64,000 nucleotides of DNA from Gemmatimonadales bacterium (lineage in GTDB: Bacteria; Gemmatimonadota; Gemmatimonadetes; Gemmatimonadales; GWC2-71-9): positions 1 to 64,000 of the forward strand of contig JAICWE010000011.1 in the NCBI GenBank assembly GCA_025934955.1, given 5' to 3'. Positions 50,196-58,488 of the stretch are shown one piece after another. Every line of letters begins with the position of its first letter. The stretch's first letter is position 1. Made by a program: the position numbers and the translations under genes. The notes under the pieces are model-generated. The model was not told the DNA's origin. It saw nothing but the letters and a program-made list of their open reading frames with translations, and ran no database searches.

Positions 50196-50969
50196 ATGGG
50201 AATCTTCGATCGTCTGTCCACGATGTTGCGGTCGAACATCAACGACCTCATCACCCGGGCCGAAAATCCCGAGAAGATGCTCAACCAGTTGATCCTCGAC
50301 ATGAAGGGTCAGCTGGCCAAGGCCAAGCAGCAGGTCGCGAGCGCCATCGCCGACGAGAAGAAGCTCGAGGCCGACGCCGCCGGCATGAAGAAGCAGGCGG
50401 AGGACTGGGAGCGGCGCGCCATGCTCGCGGTGCAGGAGGGCCGTGACGACCTCGCCAAGCAGGCGCTGGGCCGCTACAACGAGCAGCTCCAGGGTGCGCA
50501 GCAGCTCCAGGAGACGTGGCTCAAGCACAAGGCCGAGACCGAGAACCTCAAGGCCTCGCTGCGCCAGCTCAACGACAAGATCGAAGAGGCCAAGCGGAAG
50601 AAGAACATCCTGGTCGCCCGGGCCAAACGGGCGGAGGCGCAGCAGCGCATCCAGGAGACGATGTCGGGGATGAGCGACAAGAGCGCCTTCGAGTCGTTCG
50701 AGCGCATGGCGGACAAGATCGAGCAGACCGAGCGGCGCGCCATCGCTGCGGCGGAGCTCAACGAGGAAGTCTCCGGCGACGCGCTGGCGCGCCAGTTCGA
50801 CGCGCTGGAGTACAAGGGCAGCTCTGACCAGCAGCTGCTGGAGCTCAAGGCCAAGATGGGCCTCATCGGGGCCGGCGGCGGTGCGGCGGCCAAGCGGCTG
50901 GGCCGCGGCGACGACCAGGTCCACGACGCCGAGCTCGTGGAGGAAGGGGACGAGGGGACCAAGCGCTGA
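50196..50969 (+). CDS. pspA: phage shock protein A / IM30 family
   Basis: 257 residues. Typical N-terminus MGIFDRLSTMLRSNINDLITRAENPEKMLNQLI (membrane-binding helix and start of the coiled-coil hairpin), helical throughout (KKQAEDWERRAMLAVQEGRDDLAKQAL). The C-terminal tail after about 225 is acidic and variable. An ESCRT-III-like membrane remodelling protein that protects the envelope. The context of array, YbjN-like protein and channels supports an envelope-stress role. Confidence 0.94.
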   Translation: MGIFDRLSTMLRSNINDLITRAENPEKMLNQLILDMKGQLAKAKQQVASAIADEKKLEADAAGMKKQAEDWERRAMLAVQEGRDDLAKQALGRYNEQLQGAQQLQETWLKHKAETENLKASLRQLNDKIEEAKRKKNILVARAKRAEAQQRIQETMSGMSDKSAFESFERMADKIEQTERRAIAAAELNEEVSGDALARQFDALEYKGSSDQQLLELKAKMGLIGAGGGAAAKRLGRGDDQVHDAELVEEGDEGTKR

Positions 50970-52090
50970 TGCCGCCGGCGGCGCCGGCCGAGCGGCGGGG
51001 CTTCTCCCTCGGCTGGACCATACTCGCCGTCGCACTCATCGCCCTGCTGCTCCGGACGGTTGACGTCCTGCTGCTGCTGCTCGTCGCCTCCATCATCGCC
51101 GTCTATCTCAACGCCGTCGCGCGGGCCTTTGCCCGGTTCGGCCTGCCGCGCGACGGCGGCATCGCGGCGGCGGCGGTCCTCTCGCTCGGCATTCTCGCCA
51201 CCGTCGGGGTGCTCATCGCGCCGCCGCTGGTGGACCAGGTCCAGGGACTCGCCGCCAACCTGCCGCAGTACCTCGCCGATCTCGACCGCAACATCGCCGC
51301 GCTCGTCGCCCGCGTGCCGCTGCTCCACCACGGTCCGGTGCCGACGTCGAGCAGTCTCCTCTCCAGCACCTTCACCGAGATCATCGCGTTCGTCCGCGGA
51401 GCGGCGCTGCCGTATCTCAAGGGCGGCTTCGAGGTGCTGGTGGACGTGGTGAGCGTCGCGGTGATGTCCATCTATCTCGTCCGGCATCCGGGGATCTACG
51501 CCGGCGGCGCCGTGGCGCTGGTGCCGCCGCGCCGGCGCCGGCTCGCGGGCGCCATCCTGCACGATCTCGGCACCGCACTCCGCGCCTGGGTCATCGGCCA
51601 GATCCTGGACATGTTCATCCTCGGCGCGCTCACGACGCTCGGGCTCTGGGCGCTGGGGGTCCCGTACTTCCTCGCCTTCGGCACCTTCGCGGGCGTGGCT
51701 GCCATCGTGCCCTTCTTCGGCGTACTCTTCTCCACGCTCCTGCCGGCGCTGTTCGCCCTCGGCACGCTGGGTGTGGTGAAGGCGCTGCTGGTCGCGGCGC
51801 TCGGCGTCGTGGTCCATCTGATCGAGGCCAACTTCGTCGCACCGATGGTCATGGAGCGCCAAGTCAACGTGCCGCCGGTGCTCACGATCCTCGGCGTGCT
51901 CCTGGTCGGCAAGCTGTTCGGCCTCGTCGGCCTCATCGTGTCGGTGCCGATCCTGGTGCTCGCGATGGTGCTGGTGCGGCACATCCTGCTGGGCGAGATC
52001 TACGGCGATCCGGTGAGCGAGCTCAAGCCCGGCGGCACGGTGCCCGAGGAGCACGTGCGCACGGTCGCTACTCCACACTCCACCACCTGA
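50969..52090 (+). CDS. AI-2E/PerM-family permease
   Basis: 373 residues, about eight membrane helices. Family features: VLLLLLVASIIAVYLNAVARAFARFGLPRDGGIAA, the amphipathic middle LVDQVQGLAANLPQYLADL, and the C-terminal IVPFFGVLFSTLLPALFAL with VNVPPVLTILGVLLVGKLFGLVGLIVSVPILV. Known members exchange autoinducer-2 or act as ion antiporters; the substrate here is unknown. Overlaps the pspA stop (TGATG). Confidence 0.88.
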   Translation: MPPAAPAERRGFSLGWTILAVALIALLLRTVDVLLLLLVASIIAVYLNAVARAFARFGLPRDGGIAAAAVLSLGILATVGVLIAPPLVDQVQGLAANLPQYLADLDRNIAALVARVPLLHHGPVPTSSSLLSSTFTEIIAFVRGAALPYLKGGFEVLVDVVSVAVMSIYLVRHPGIYAGGAVALVPPRRRRLAGAILHDLGTALRAWVIGQILDMFILGALTTLGLWALGVPYFLAFGTFAGVAAIVPFFGVLFSTLLPALFALGTLGVVKALLVAALGVVVHLIEANFVAPMVMERQVNVPPVLTILGVLLVGKLFGLVGLIVSVPILVLAMVLVRHILLGEIYGDPVSELKPGGTVPEEHVRTVATPHSTT

Positions 52091-52093
52091 CCG

Positions 52094-53203
52094 ATGCCAG
52101 AGCTGCGCTACCTGATCCTCGCCGACGGCGACTTCGGCCCGATGACGTCGAAGACCGCCAACTCCCTCATCCGCTACCGCGCCGACCGCGTCGTCGCGGT
52201 GCTCGACCGCAGCCAGGCCGGCCGTACCGCGCAGGAAGTGCTCGGCTTCGGCGGGGGGATTCCGGTCGTCGGCTCGATGCGCGAGGGGCTGGCGCTCGGC
52301 CCGACGGCGGTGCTCATCGGCATCGCGCCGATGGGCGGGCGGCTGCCGGCCGAGTGGCGTGGGTGGCTGCTGGAGGCCCTCGACGCCGGCTGCGAGCTGT
52401 GGAGCGGCCTGCATACCTTTCTCGCCGACGATCCCGCGCTTGCGGAGGCGGCGCGGCGGACCGGCCGCGCGATTCACGACCTCAGGCGTCCGCCCGCCAA
52501 CATTCCCGTCGCGTCGGGGCTGGCCAAGCAGGTCGACCCGTTCGTGGTGCTCACGGTCGGCACCGACTGCAACGTCGGCAAGATGACGGCGCAGCTTCAG
52601 CTCACCGGCGGCCTCAATGCCCGCGGGCTGCGGACCCGCTTCGTCGCGACCGGCCAGACCGGCATCATGATCGAGGGCTGGGGCACGGCGGTGGATGCGG
52701 TCGTCGCCGACTTCCTCGCCGGCGCGGCGGAGCAGCTCGTGCTGCAGGGCGCGAAGGACGCCGACGTCGTGCTGGTCGAGGGGCAGGGCAGCATCAACCA
52801 TCCCGGCTACTCCGGCGTGACGCTCGGCCTGCTGCACGGGAGCTGCCCCGACGCGCTGATCCTCTGCCACCAGCCGACGCGGGAGTTCATCGGCGACTAC
52901 CGCGAGGCGAGCTGGCTCCGGCTGCCGCCGCTCGGTGAGTACGTGCGGCTCTACGAGCAGATCGGCTCCGCGGTGCACCCGACCCGCGTGATCGGCATCT
53001 GCCTCAACACCTACGATCTGAGCGAGGCGGACGCGCGGGCCGCCGGTGAGCGTGCCGCGGCCGAGACCGGGCTGCCGGCGACCGATCCGGTGCGGTTCGA
53101 TCCGGCGCCGCTGCTCGACGCGATCGTCCACGCGCGTGACGCATACCGGCACGCCCGCGCGCCGCGCGGGAGCCGAGCGGCGGCACCGGCGGCGCGCGGA
53201 TAG
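52094..53203 (+). CDS. DUF1611 (DgcN-like) P-loop protein
   Basis: 369 residues. DUF1611 family: a Rossmann-like N-terminal domain and a P-loop domain with VGTDCNVGKMTAQLQLTGGLNARG and VVLVEGQGSINHPGYSGVTLGLLHG. DgcN members take part in D-glutamate catabolism with DgcA. No partner racemase/dehydratase lies adjacent, so the substrate is open. Four bases downstream of the AI-2E gene. Confidence 0.82.
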   Translation: MPELRYLILADGDFGPMTSKTANSLIRYRADRVVAVLDRSQAGRTAQEVLGFGGGIPVVGSMREGLALGPTAVLIGIAPMGGRLPAEWRGWLLEALDAGCELWSGLHTFLADDPALAEAARRTGRAIHDLRRPPANIPVASGLAKQVDPFVVLTVGTDCNVGKMTAQLQLTGGLNARGLRTRFVATGQTGIMIEGWGTAVDAVVADFLAGAAEQLVLQGAKDADVVLVEGQGSINHPGYSGVTLGLLHGSCPDALILCHQPTREFIGDYREASWLRLPPLGEYVRLYEQIGSAVHPTRVIGICLNTYDLSEADARAAGERAAAETGLPATDPVRFDPAPLLDAIVHARDAYRHARAPRGSRAAAPAARG

Positions 53204-53204
53204 C

Positions 53205-54167
53205 ATGTCGCTGCTGGCCGCGACGGCCGCCGTGCCGGTGCCCGATTTCATCCAGCGGATCGCCGACCTGCTCGAGGTGGACGTCCACGTCGCCGTGCGA
53301 TCGCTCGCGCGGGTCGCGGTCATCTGGCTGCTCGCGTGGATCGGCATGCGGGTCATCACGCTCCTGGCGCAGCGCATCGAGCGCGCGGTGGACGACCACG
53401 ATCCGCAGATCGTCAGCCTGCGCGAGAAGCGGGGCAAGACGATCTCGCAGCTGCTCCGCAGCGTCGGCCGGGTGGTGGTGGTCGCCATCGCGCTGCTGCT
53501 CACGCTCAACGTCTTCATCGACATCGGCCCGATCCTCGCCGGCGCCGGCATCCTCGGCCTCGCGGTGTCGTTCGGCGCGCAGAGCCTGGTGAAGGACGTG
53601 CTCTCCGGGTTCTTCATGCTGCTGGAAAACCAGTTCGCCCTGGGCGACGTGATCGAGGTGGTGGGGAAGAGCGGCGTGGTCGAGCGGATCACGCTTCGGG
53701 TGGTGATGCTGCGCGACCTCGAGGGCGCGCTCCACATCGTGCCGAACGGCGAGATCAAGACGGTGAGCAACAAGACCCGCGGCTGGTCGCGCGCCGTGGT
53801 GGACGTGCAGGTGCCGTATACGGAAGACGTGGACCGCGCCATCGGAATCGTGAAGGACGAGGCGGAGAAGCTGACGCACGACGACGAGTGCGCGGCGCTG
53901 CTTGCGGGCGAGCCCGAGGTGTGGGGCGTCGAGTCGCTGTCGGAGACGGCCCTCACCATTCGCATGGTGGCCAAGACCCAGCCGGGCTCGAACGGCGGCG
54001 TGGCTCGCGAGTTCCGCCGTCGCATCCGGAAGCGGCTGGAGCAGGAGGGCATCTACGTACCGCGTCCGGCCGCGCCGCCGGTGCCGACGGCGGCTTCCGC
54101 GACCGCGCACGCCCAGCCACCGGCGGCCGGACCGGCGCGGGACACGACGCCTGAGCGGAAGGTCTGA
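53205..54167 (+). CDS. MscS-family mechanosensitive channel
   Basis: 320 residues from the ATG at 53205, two bases after the DUF1611 stop. Helices at about 30-50 and 85-130 include the pore-lining IGPILAGAGILGLAVSFGAQSLVKDVLSGFFMLLENQF. The beta domain starts FALGDVIEVVGKSGVVERITLRVVMLRD, then VPNGEIKTVSNKTRGWSRAVVDV. Releases solutes on membrane tension. The C-terminal tail is Pro/Ala-rich. Stop overlaps the cysS start (TGATG). Confidence 0.92.
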   Translation: MSLLAATAAVPVPDFIQRIADLLEVDVHVAVRSLARVAVIWLLAWIGMRVITLLAQRIERAVDDHDPQIVSLREKRGKTISQLLRSVGRVVVVAIALLLTLNVFIDIGPILAGAGILGLAVSFGAQSLVKDVLSGFFMLLENQFALGDVIEVVGKSGVVERITLRVVMLRDLEGALHIVPNGEIKTVSNKTRGWSRAVVDVQVPYTEDVDRAIGIVKDEAEKLTHDDECAALLAGEPEVWGVESLSETALTIRMVAKTQPGSNGGVAREFRRRIRKRLEQEGIYVPRPAAPPVPTAASATAHAQPPAAGPARDTTPERKV

Positions 54168-55699
54168 TGGCACTCCGACTGCACAACACGCTCACGCGGC
54201 ACACCGATCCGTTCACGCCGCTCGATCCGCCGCGGGTCTCGCTCTACACCTGCGGCCCGACGGTGTACAACTACGCCCACATCGGAAACTTCCGGACCTT
54301 CCTGTTCGAGGATCTGCTGCGCCGGTGGCTGGAGGCGAGCGGCTACGACGTCTTCCACGTCATGAATCTCACCGACGTGGACGACAAGACCATCAATGGC
54401 GCGGTCAAGGCCGGGCGGCCGCTGGCCGAATACACCCGGCAATACGTCGAGGCGTTCTTCGCCGATCGCGACTATCTGCGGATTCTGCCGGCGCACGCCT
54501 ACCCGCGCGCCACCGAGTTCATCGGACCGATGATCGCGCTGGTCGAGCGTCTGCTCGCCAACGGCGTGGCGTACCGTGGCGACGACGGCTCGGTGTACTT
54601 CGCGATCGCCCGGTTCCCGGCGTACGGGAAGCTCTCCCGCCTCGATACCCGCGAGCTCAAGACCGGCGCGAGCGAGCGGGTGAGCGCCGACGAGTACGCC
54701 AAGGAGGACGCCCGCGACTTCGCGCTGTGGAAGACGGCGCGGCCGGAGGACGAGACCGTGGGCGCGGCGTGGGACGCGCCGTTCGGCCGCGGCCGCCCGG
54801 GCTGGCATCTCGAGTGCTCGGCGATGGCGCTCGACCTGGTGGCGAAGCGATTCGGCCGCGACGTGCTGGACATCCACGCCGGCGCGGTGGACCTGATCTT
54901 CCCGCACCACGAGGACGAGATCGCGCAGAGTTGCGCGTATACCGGGGAGCCGGAGTTCGCCCGGTTCTGGCTGCACGGCGAGTTTCTCACCATGGCCGGC
55001 ACCAAGATGAGCAAGCGGTTCGGCAACATCCTCACCGCGCGCGACCTGCACGAGGAGGGGAAGGACGCCGGTGCGGTGCGGCTCCTGGTCTTCAACACCC
55101 ACTACCGGCAGAAGCTCGACTGGAGCGACGACGCGCTCGCCGCGGCGGAGAGCGGCAGCCGGCGTCTCGGCGAGTTCCGCGACCGACTGGCCGAGCGACC
55201 CGCCGGGGTGCCGGCGAAGCCGGATGAATCCGCGTGGACGGCGCTGGCGGAGCGGAGCTGGGCGCGGTTCGCCGCGGCGCTGGACGACGATCTCAACGCG
55301 CCCCAGGCGCTCGCGGCGATGTTCGACTTCGCGCGGGAGGGGAATGCGCTGCTCGACTCGGGCGTGAATCCGAGCGCCGACGCGCGCGCGGCGTGGGAGC
55401 GGATGGAGGGTGTGCTGGCGGTGACACCGGCGCCGGCGCTGTCCGGCCGGCTCCTGGCCGAACAGTCGCTCGAGCCAGCGGGTGAGCCGGCGGCGGCATC
55501 GCTCCCGGGGGAGCCGCCGGCCGATCCGGCTGCTGCCATAGCGTGGGCGACCGCTTGGGCCCGAGTCCGGCGCGAGGCCAAGGCGGCACGGAACTACCCG
55601 GAGGCGGATCGGATCCGCGATCTCCTGCGGCGGCATGGCTGGGAGATTCGGGATAACCGCGACGGGACCGTGGAGGTCAAGCGCGCCGGCTCCGCGTAG
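54167..55699 (+). CDS. cysS: cysteine-tRNA ligase
   Basis: 510 residues. HIGH-type motif YTCGPTVYNYAHIGNFRTF and KMSKR variant in GTKMSKRFGNILTARDL. Zinc ligands Cys in YTCGPT, Cys in HLECSAMALD and His in IFPHHEDEIAQ. The C-terminal domain ends AKAARNYPEADRIRDLLRRHGWEIRDNRDGTVEVK. Slightly longer than typical (about 460-480) owing to an Ala/Pro-rich linker near residues 405-450. Charges tRNA-Cys. Immediately upstream of a tRNA promoter. Confidence 0.96.
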   Translation: MALRLHNTLTRHTDPFTPLDPPRVSLYTCGPTVYNYAHIGNFRTFLFEDLLRRWLEASGYDVFHVMNLTDVDDKTINGAVKAGRPLAEYTRQYVEAFFADRDYLRILPAHAYPRATEFIGPMIALVERLLANGVAYRGDDGSVYFAIARFPAYGKLSRLDTRELKTGASERVSADEYAKEDARDFALWKTARPEDETVGAAWDAPFGRGRPGWHLECSAMALDLVAKRFGRDVLDIHAGAVDLIFPHHEDEIAQSCAYTGEPEFARFWLHGEFLTMAGTKMSKRFGNILTARDLHEEGKDAGAVRLLVFNTHYRQKLDWSDDALAAAESGSRRLGEFRDRLAERPAGVPAKPDESAWTALAERSWARFAAALDDDLNAPQALAAMFDFAREGNALLDSGVNPSADARAAWERMEGVLAVTPAPALSGRLLAEQSLEPAGEPAAASLPGEPPADPAAAIAWATAWARVRREAKAARNYPEADRIRDLLRRHGWEIRDNRDGTVEVKRAGSA

Positions 55700-55712
55700 C
55701 CCACTCAACCCG

Positions 55713-55741
55713 TTGACTCGCCAGCACCTCTCCTTTATTCT
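55713..55741 (+). promoter_or_regulatory. strong promoter of the tRNA-ribosomal gene cluster
   Basis: TTGACT (55713-55718), exactly 17 bases, TATTCT (55736-55741). Transcription would begin around 55748, about 23 bases before tRNA-Thr. Close to the sigma-70 consensus, as expected for stable RNA genes. Confidence 0.75.
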
Positions 55742-55770
55742 ACGGGTCTGCTATTTTCGGCTTGTCTCAA

Positions 55771-55843
55771 GCTGACGTAGCTCAACCGGTAGAGCACCTG
55801 ATTTGTAATCAGGCGGTTAGGGGTTCGATTCCCCTCGTCAGCT
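55771..55843 (+). tRNA. tRNA-Thr (anticodon TGT)
   Basis: 73-nt cloverleaf. Acceptor GCTGACG / CGTCAGC, anticodon arm CCTGA-TTTGTAA-TCAGG with anticodon TGT, T arm GGGG-TTCGATT-CCCC. CCA is not encoded. First of four tRNAs in the order of E. coli thrU-tyrU-glyT-thrT. Confidence 0.96.
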
Positions 55844-55923
55844 TCCAGCGTGAGCCGGATGATCGTGACGATGACCGGCGCGATGGTTGTCGCGATGCTC
55901 GGTGACGACAGCAGTGCCCTCGG

Positions 55924-55948
55924 ACCCCGCGTCCTTCTCGCGCGGGGT
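55924..55948 (+). other. hairpin in the tRNA-Thr to tRNA-Tyr spacer
   Basis: ACCCCGCG, nine bases, CGCGGGGT: a perfect 8-bp stem in the 163-base spacer, followed by CTTGC. Too few Ts for a clear terminator; could be an RNase processing site. I see no gene in this spacer. Confidence 0.4.
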
Positions 55949-56006
55949 CTTGCATCACGGGGCGTCGCGGAGTGCGCCGTAGCGGGCAGGTAGTGCGGCA
56001 GGACTC

Positions 56007-56090
56007 GGTGGGGTGGCCGAGTGGCTAATGGCAGCAGACTGTAAATCTGCCGGGCTCTGCCCTACGTAGGTTCGAATCCTACCCCCACCA
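56007..56090 (+). tRNA. tRNA-Tyr (anticodon GTA)
   Basis: 84-nt class II tRNA with a long variable arm. Acceptor GGTGGGG / CCCCACC with discriminator A. Anticodon arm CAGA-CTGTAAA-TCTG, anticodon GTA. Bacterial tRNA-Tyr has the long variable arm seen here. Confidence 0.96.
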
Positions 56091-56102
56091 CTGCGGGTGC
56101 CG

Positions 56103-56138
56103 GACGCGGGTGCAGCTCAGGACGCGGGTGTAGCTCAG
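56103..56138 (+). repeat. 18-bp tandem duplication of the tRNA-Gly 5' end
   Basis: GACGCGGGTGCAGCTCAG followed directly by GACGCGGGTGTAGCTCAG (one mismatch). The second copy is the start of tRNA-Gly; the first is an isolated 5' fragment in the leader. Confidence 0.85.
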
Positions 56139-56196
56139 TTGGTAGAGCATCAGCCTTCCAAGCTGAGGGTCGCGGGTTCGAGCCCCGTCGCCCGCT
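56124..56196 (+). tRNA. tRNA-Gly (anticodon TCC)
   Basis: 73 nt. Acceptor GCGGGTG / CGCCCGC (one G-U pair), anticodon arm CAGC-CTTCCAA-GCTG, anticodon TCC. Preceded by a duplicated fragment of its own 5' end. Confidence 0.96.
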
Positions 56197-56230
56197 TCGA
56201 AGTGTCGCTCGCGATGTCGCTGGAGATGTC

Positions 56231-56303
<73 letters not shown>

Positions 56304-56348
56304 TGAGGCAGTCGAGGACCCGGCAGGACCAGCTAAAAGGAAGGCAAC

Positions 56349-56501
56349 GTGCCGCGCGACAAGATCATTCTGGAGTGCACCGACTGCAAGAGTCGGAACT
56401 TCTTCACCGACAAGAACAAGCGGAAGCACCCCGAGCGGGTCGAGCGGCGGAAGTACTGCCCCACCTGCGACGCGCACAAGCCGCACAAGGAATCGAAGTA
56501 G
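56349..56501 (+). CDS. rpmG: 50S ribosomal protein L33
   Basis: 50 residues, too short for the ORF track. GTG start with AAGGAAGG upstream. Sequence PRDKIILECTDCKSRNFFTDKNKRKHPERV, then RKYCPTCDAHKPHKESK. Two CxxC pairs, so this is the zinc-binding (C+) form. Stop codon is directly followed by secE. Confidence 0.95.
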   Translation: MPRDKIILECTDCKSRNFFTDKNKRKHPERVERRKYCPTCDAHKPHKESK

Positions 56502-56504
56502 GTG

Positions 56505-56753
56505 ATGAGCACCGTGCACGCGCCAACGACGTCGGAGCCAGGGAAGGTCGCCGGCTGGGCCGGGCGCACCCGCGAGTTCTTCGTCACGGTCCGCGCCGAG
56601 CTGGACAAGGTCACCTGGCCCACCCGCGGCGAGCTGATCAAGGCGACGCGCATCATCATCATGCTCTCGCTCGCGCTCGGCGTCACGATCGGACTGATGG
56701 ACTACCTGCTCCAGAAGATCCTGGTCGAGGGCATCGCCCGGATCGGCCGGTAG
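56505..56753 (+). CDS. secE: preprotein translocase subunit SecE
   Basis: 82 residues from the ATG at 56505 (a GTG at 56502 directly follows the rpmG stop). Conserved amphipathic region REFFVTVRAELDKVTWPTRGELIKAT and one membrane helix IIIMLSLALGVTIGLMDYLLQKIL. Single-helix SecE, part of SecYEG. Between rpmG and nusG as in most bacteria. Confidence 0.95.
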   Translation: MSTVHAPTTSEPGKVAGWAGRTREFFVTVRAELDKVTWPTRGELIKATRIIIMLSLALGVTIGLMDYLLQKILVEGIARIGR

Positions 56754-56757
56754 CGTC

Positions 56758-57300
56758 ATGGAATACCGCTGGTACGCGATCCAGACGACCGCCGGCCACG
56801 AGAACAAGGTTCGGAACCTCCTGCAGAAGCGGATCGAGGACGATCCGCGGCCGGCCGAGCAGAAGCTCATCCGGCAGGCGCTGGTGCCGACGCAGGAAGT
56901 GATCGAGATCAAGAACGGCAAGAAGGTGAACGTCGAGCGGAAGCTCTATCCCGGCTACGTCCTCGTCGAGATGGCGATGGGCCAGGAAGCGCTCCACGTG
57001 GTGAACAGCATCCAGGGCGTGATCAAGTTCGTCGGCTCGGGCAAGCTGCCGCAGCCGCTCCGCCAGGATGAGGTCAACCGTCTCCTCGGCATCGCCGAGT
57101 CGGTGGCCGAGAGCGAGCCGAAGGAGGAGATCCCGTTCCTCGTCGGCCAGGTGGTCGAGATCACCGAGGGGCCGTTCAGCGATTTCAGCGGGACCGTCGA
57201 AGAAGTCCTGCCGGACAAGGGCAAGGTGAAGGTGTCGGTCAGTCTGTTCGGCCGGCCGACGGCGGTCGAGCTGGACTATCTGCAGCTTCGCGGGCACTAG
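56758..57300 (+). CDS. nusG: transcription termination/antitermination protein NusG
   Basis: 180 residues. NGN domain (YRWYAIQTTAGHENKVRNLLQKRI; VERKLYPGYVLVEM; VVNSIQGVIKFVG) and C-terminal KOW domain (QVVEITEGPFSDFSGTVEEVLPDKGKVKVSVSLFGRPTAVELDYLQL). Binds elongating RNA polymerase, Rho and S10. No insertion domain. Confidence 0.97.
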   Translation: MEYRWYAIQTTAGHENKVRNLLQKRIEDDPRPAEQKLIRQALVPTQEVIEIKNGKKVNVERKLYPGYVLVEMAMGQEALHVVNSIQGVIKFVGSGKLPQPLRQDEVNRLLGIAESVAESEPKEEIPFLVGQVVEITEGPFSDFSGTVEEVLPDKGKVKVSVSLFGRPTAVELDYLQLRGH

Positions 57301-57373
57301 CCCGCTCCCGCGACCGCGCGGGTCATCGCGGCAGTAGCCGGCCTTCGGGCGCGGCCACGTCATAAGGAGCGGT

Positions 57374-57799
57374 ATGGCAAAGAAGATCCAGGCAGTGGTG
57401 AAGCTCCAGTGCCCGGCCGGCGCGGCCAACCCCGCGCCTCCGGTGGGCACCGCACTCGGTCCGCACGGCGTGAACATCATGGAGTTCTGCAAGCAGTTCA
57501 ACGCCCGGACCCAGAGTCAGAGCGGGATGGTGATCCCCGTGGTCGTGACGATCTTCGCCGACCGCACCTTCACCTTCATCACGAAGACCCCGCCGGCGCC
57601 GAATCTCCTGCTGAAGGAGGCCGGGCTGGACAAGGGCAGCGCCGCACCGAACCGCACCAAGGTGGGGAAGGTGACGCGCGCCCAGGTGAAGAAGATCGCC
57701 GAGATCAAGATGGCGGACCTCAATGCCTCCGATCTGGAGAGCGCGATGCGGATGATCGCCGGCACCGCGCGCTCCATGGGGCTGGAGGTCAGCGACTGA
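57374..57799 (+). CDS. rplK: 50S ribosomal protein L11
   Basis: 141 residues. [45 protein letters not shown] is diagnostic; C-terminal RNA-binding domain ends [17 protein letters not shown]. Good ribosome site AAGGAG. The 73-base leader upstream (from nusG) may hold the L1 autoregulatory site, but I could not define it. Overlaps rplA by one base. Confidence 0.97.
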   Translation: MAKKIQAVVKLQCPAGAANPAPPVGTALGPHGVNIMEFCKQFNARTQSQSGMVIPVVVTIFADRTFTFITKTPPAPNLLLKEAGLDKGSAAPNRTKVGKVTRAQVKKIAEIKMADLNASDLESAMRMIAGTARSMGLEVSD

Positions 57800-58488
57800 T
57801 GCCGGCCACGGGCAAGAAGTTCAAGACGGCCGTCGCGCTGGTGGACCGGGCGCGCGAGTACCCGATCCCCGACGCGGTCGGTCTGGTGAAGAAGGCGGCC
57901 TACGCCAAGTTCGACGAGACGGTGGACGTCGCCGTGAACCTCGGGGTGGACCCGCGGCACGCGGACCAGGTGGTCCGCGGGACCGTGGTGCTGCCGCACG
58001 GCACCGGCAAGCCGGTGCGCGTGCTGGTCATCACCCAGGGCGATCGGGCGCGTGAGGCCGAAGCGGCCGGCGCCGACTTCGTCGGAATGGAATACATCCA
58101 GCGGCTCAAGGACGGCTGGCTCGAGTGCGACGTGATCGTCGCGACGCCGGACGTCATGGGCCAGCTCGGCCAGTTGGGCCGGGTGCTCGGCCCTCGCGGG
58201 CTGATGCCGAACCCGAAGGCGGGCACGGTCACCACCGATGTGGGCCGCGCGGTGCGCGAGATCAAGGCGGGCAAGATCGAGTTCCGGGTGGACAAGACCG
58301 GCAACGTGCACGCGCCGGTCGGGAAGGTGTCGTTCAGCGAGCAGCAGCTCGCAGCCAACGTCCAGGCGTTCATGGACACGATCGTCCGGGCCAAGCCGTC
58401 GGCGGCCAAGGGCGTCTACATCAAGTCGGCGACGGTCTCCAGCACTATGGGGCCGGGCGTGCGGCTGGAGACGGCGGGGTACCGATGA
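57799..58488 (+). CDS. rplA: 50S ribosomal protein L1
   Basis: 229 residues from the ATG at 57799. Motifs [31 protein letters not shown] and [22 protein letters not shown]. Binds 23S rRNA at the L1 stalk and usually represses the rplK-rplA mRNA. The stop overlaps the rplJ start as ATGA, so the intergenic region that often carries the L10 leader is absent. Confidence 0.97.
   Translation: MPATGKKFKTAVALVDRAREYPIPDAVGLVKKAAYAKFDETVDVAVNLGVDPRHADQVVRGTVVLPHGTGKPVRVLVITQGDRAREAEAAGADFVGMEYIQRLKDGWLECDVIVATPDVMGQLGQLGRVLGPRGLMPNPKAGTVTTDVGRAVREIKAGKIEFRVDKTGNVHAPVGKVSFSEQQLAANVQAFMDTIVRAKPSAAKGVYIKSATVSSTMGPGVRLETAGYR

Noticed and set aside
50474-54052. 1192-residue minus-strand ORF
   Set aside because: Overlaps pspA, the AI-2E, DUF1611 and mscS genes in antisense; composition is unnatural and no domain is visible.
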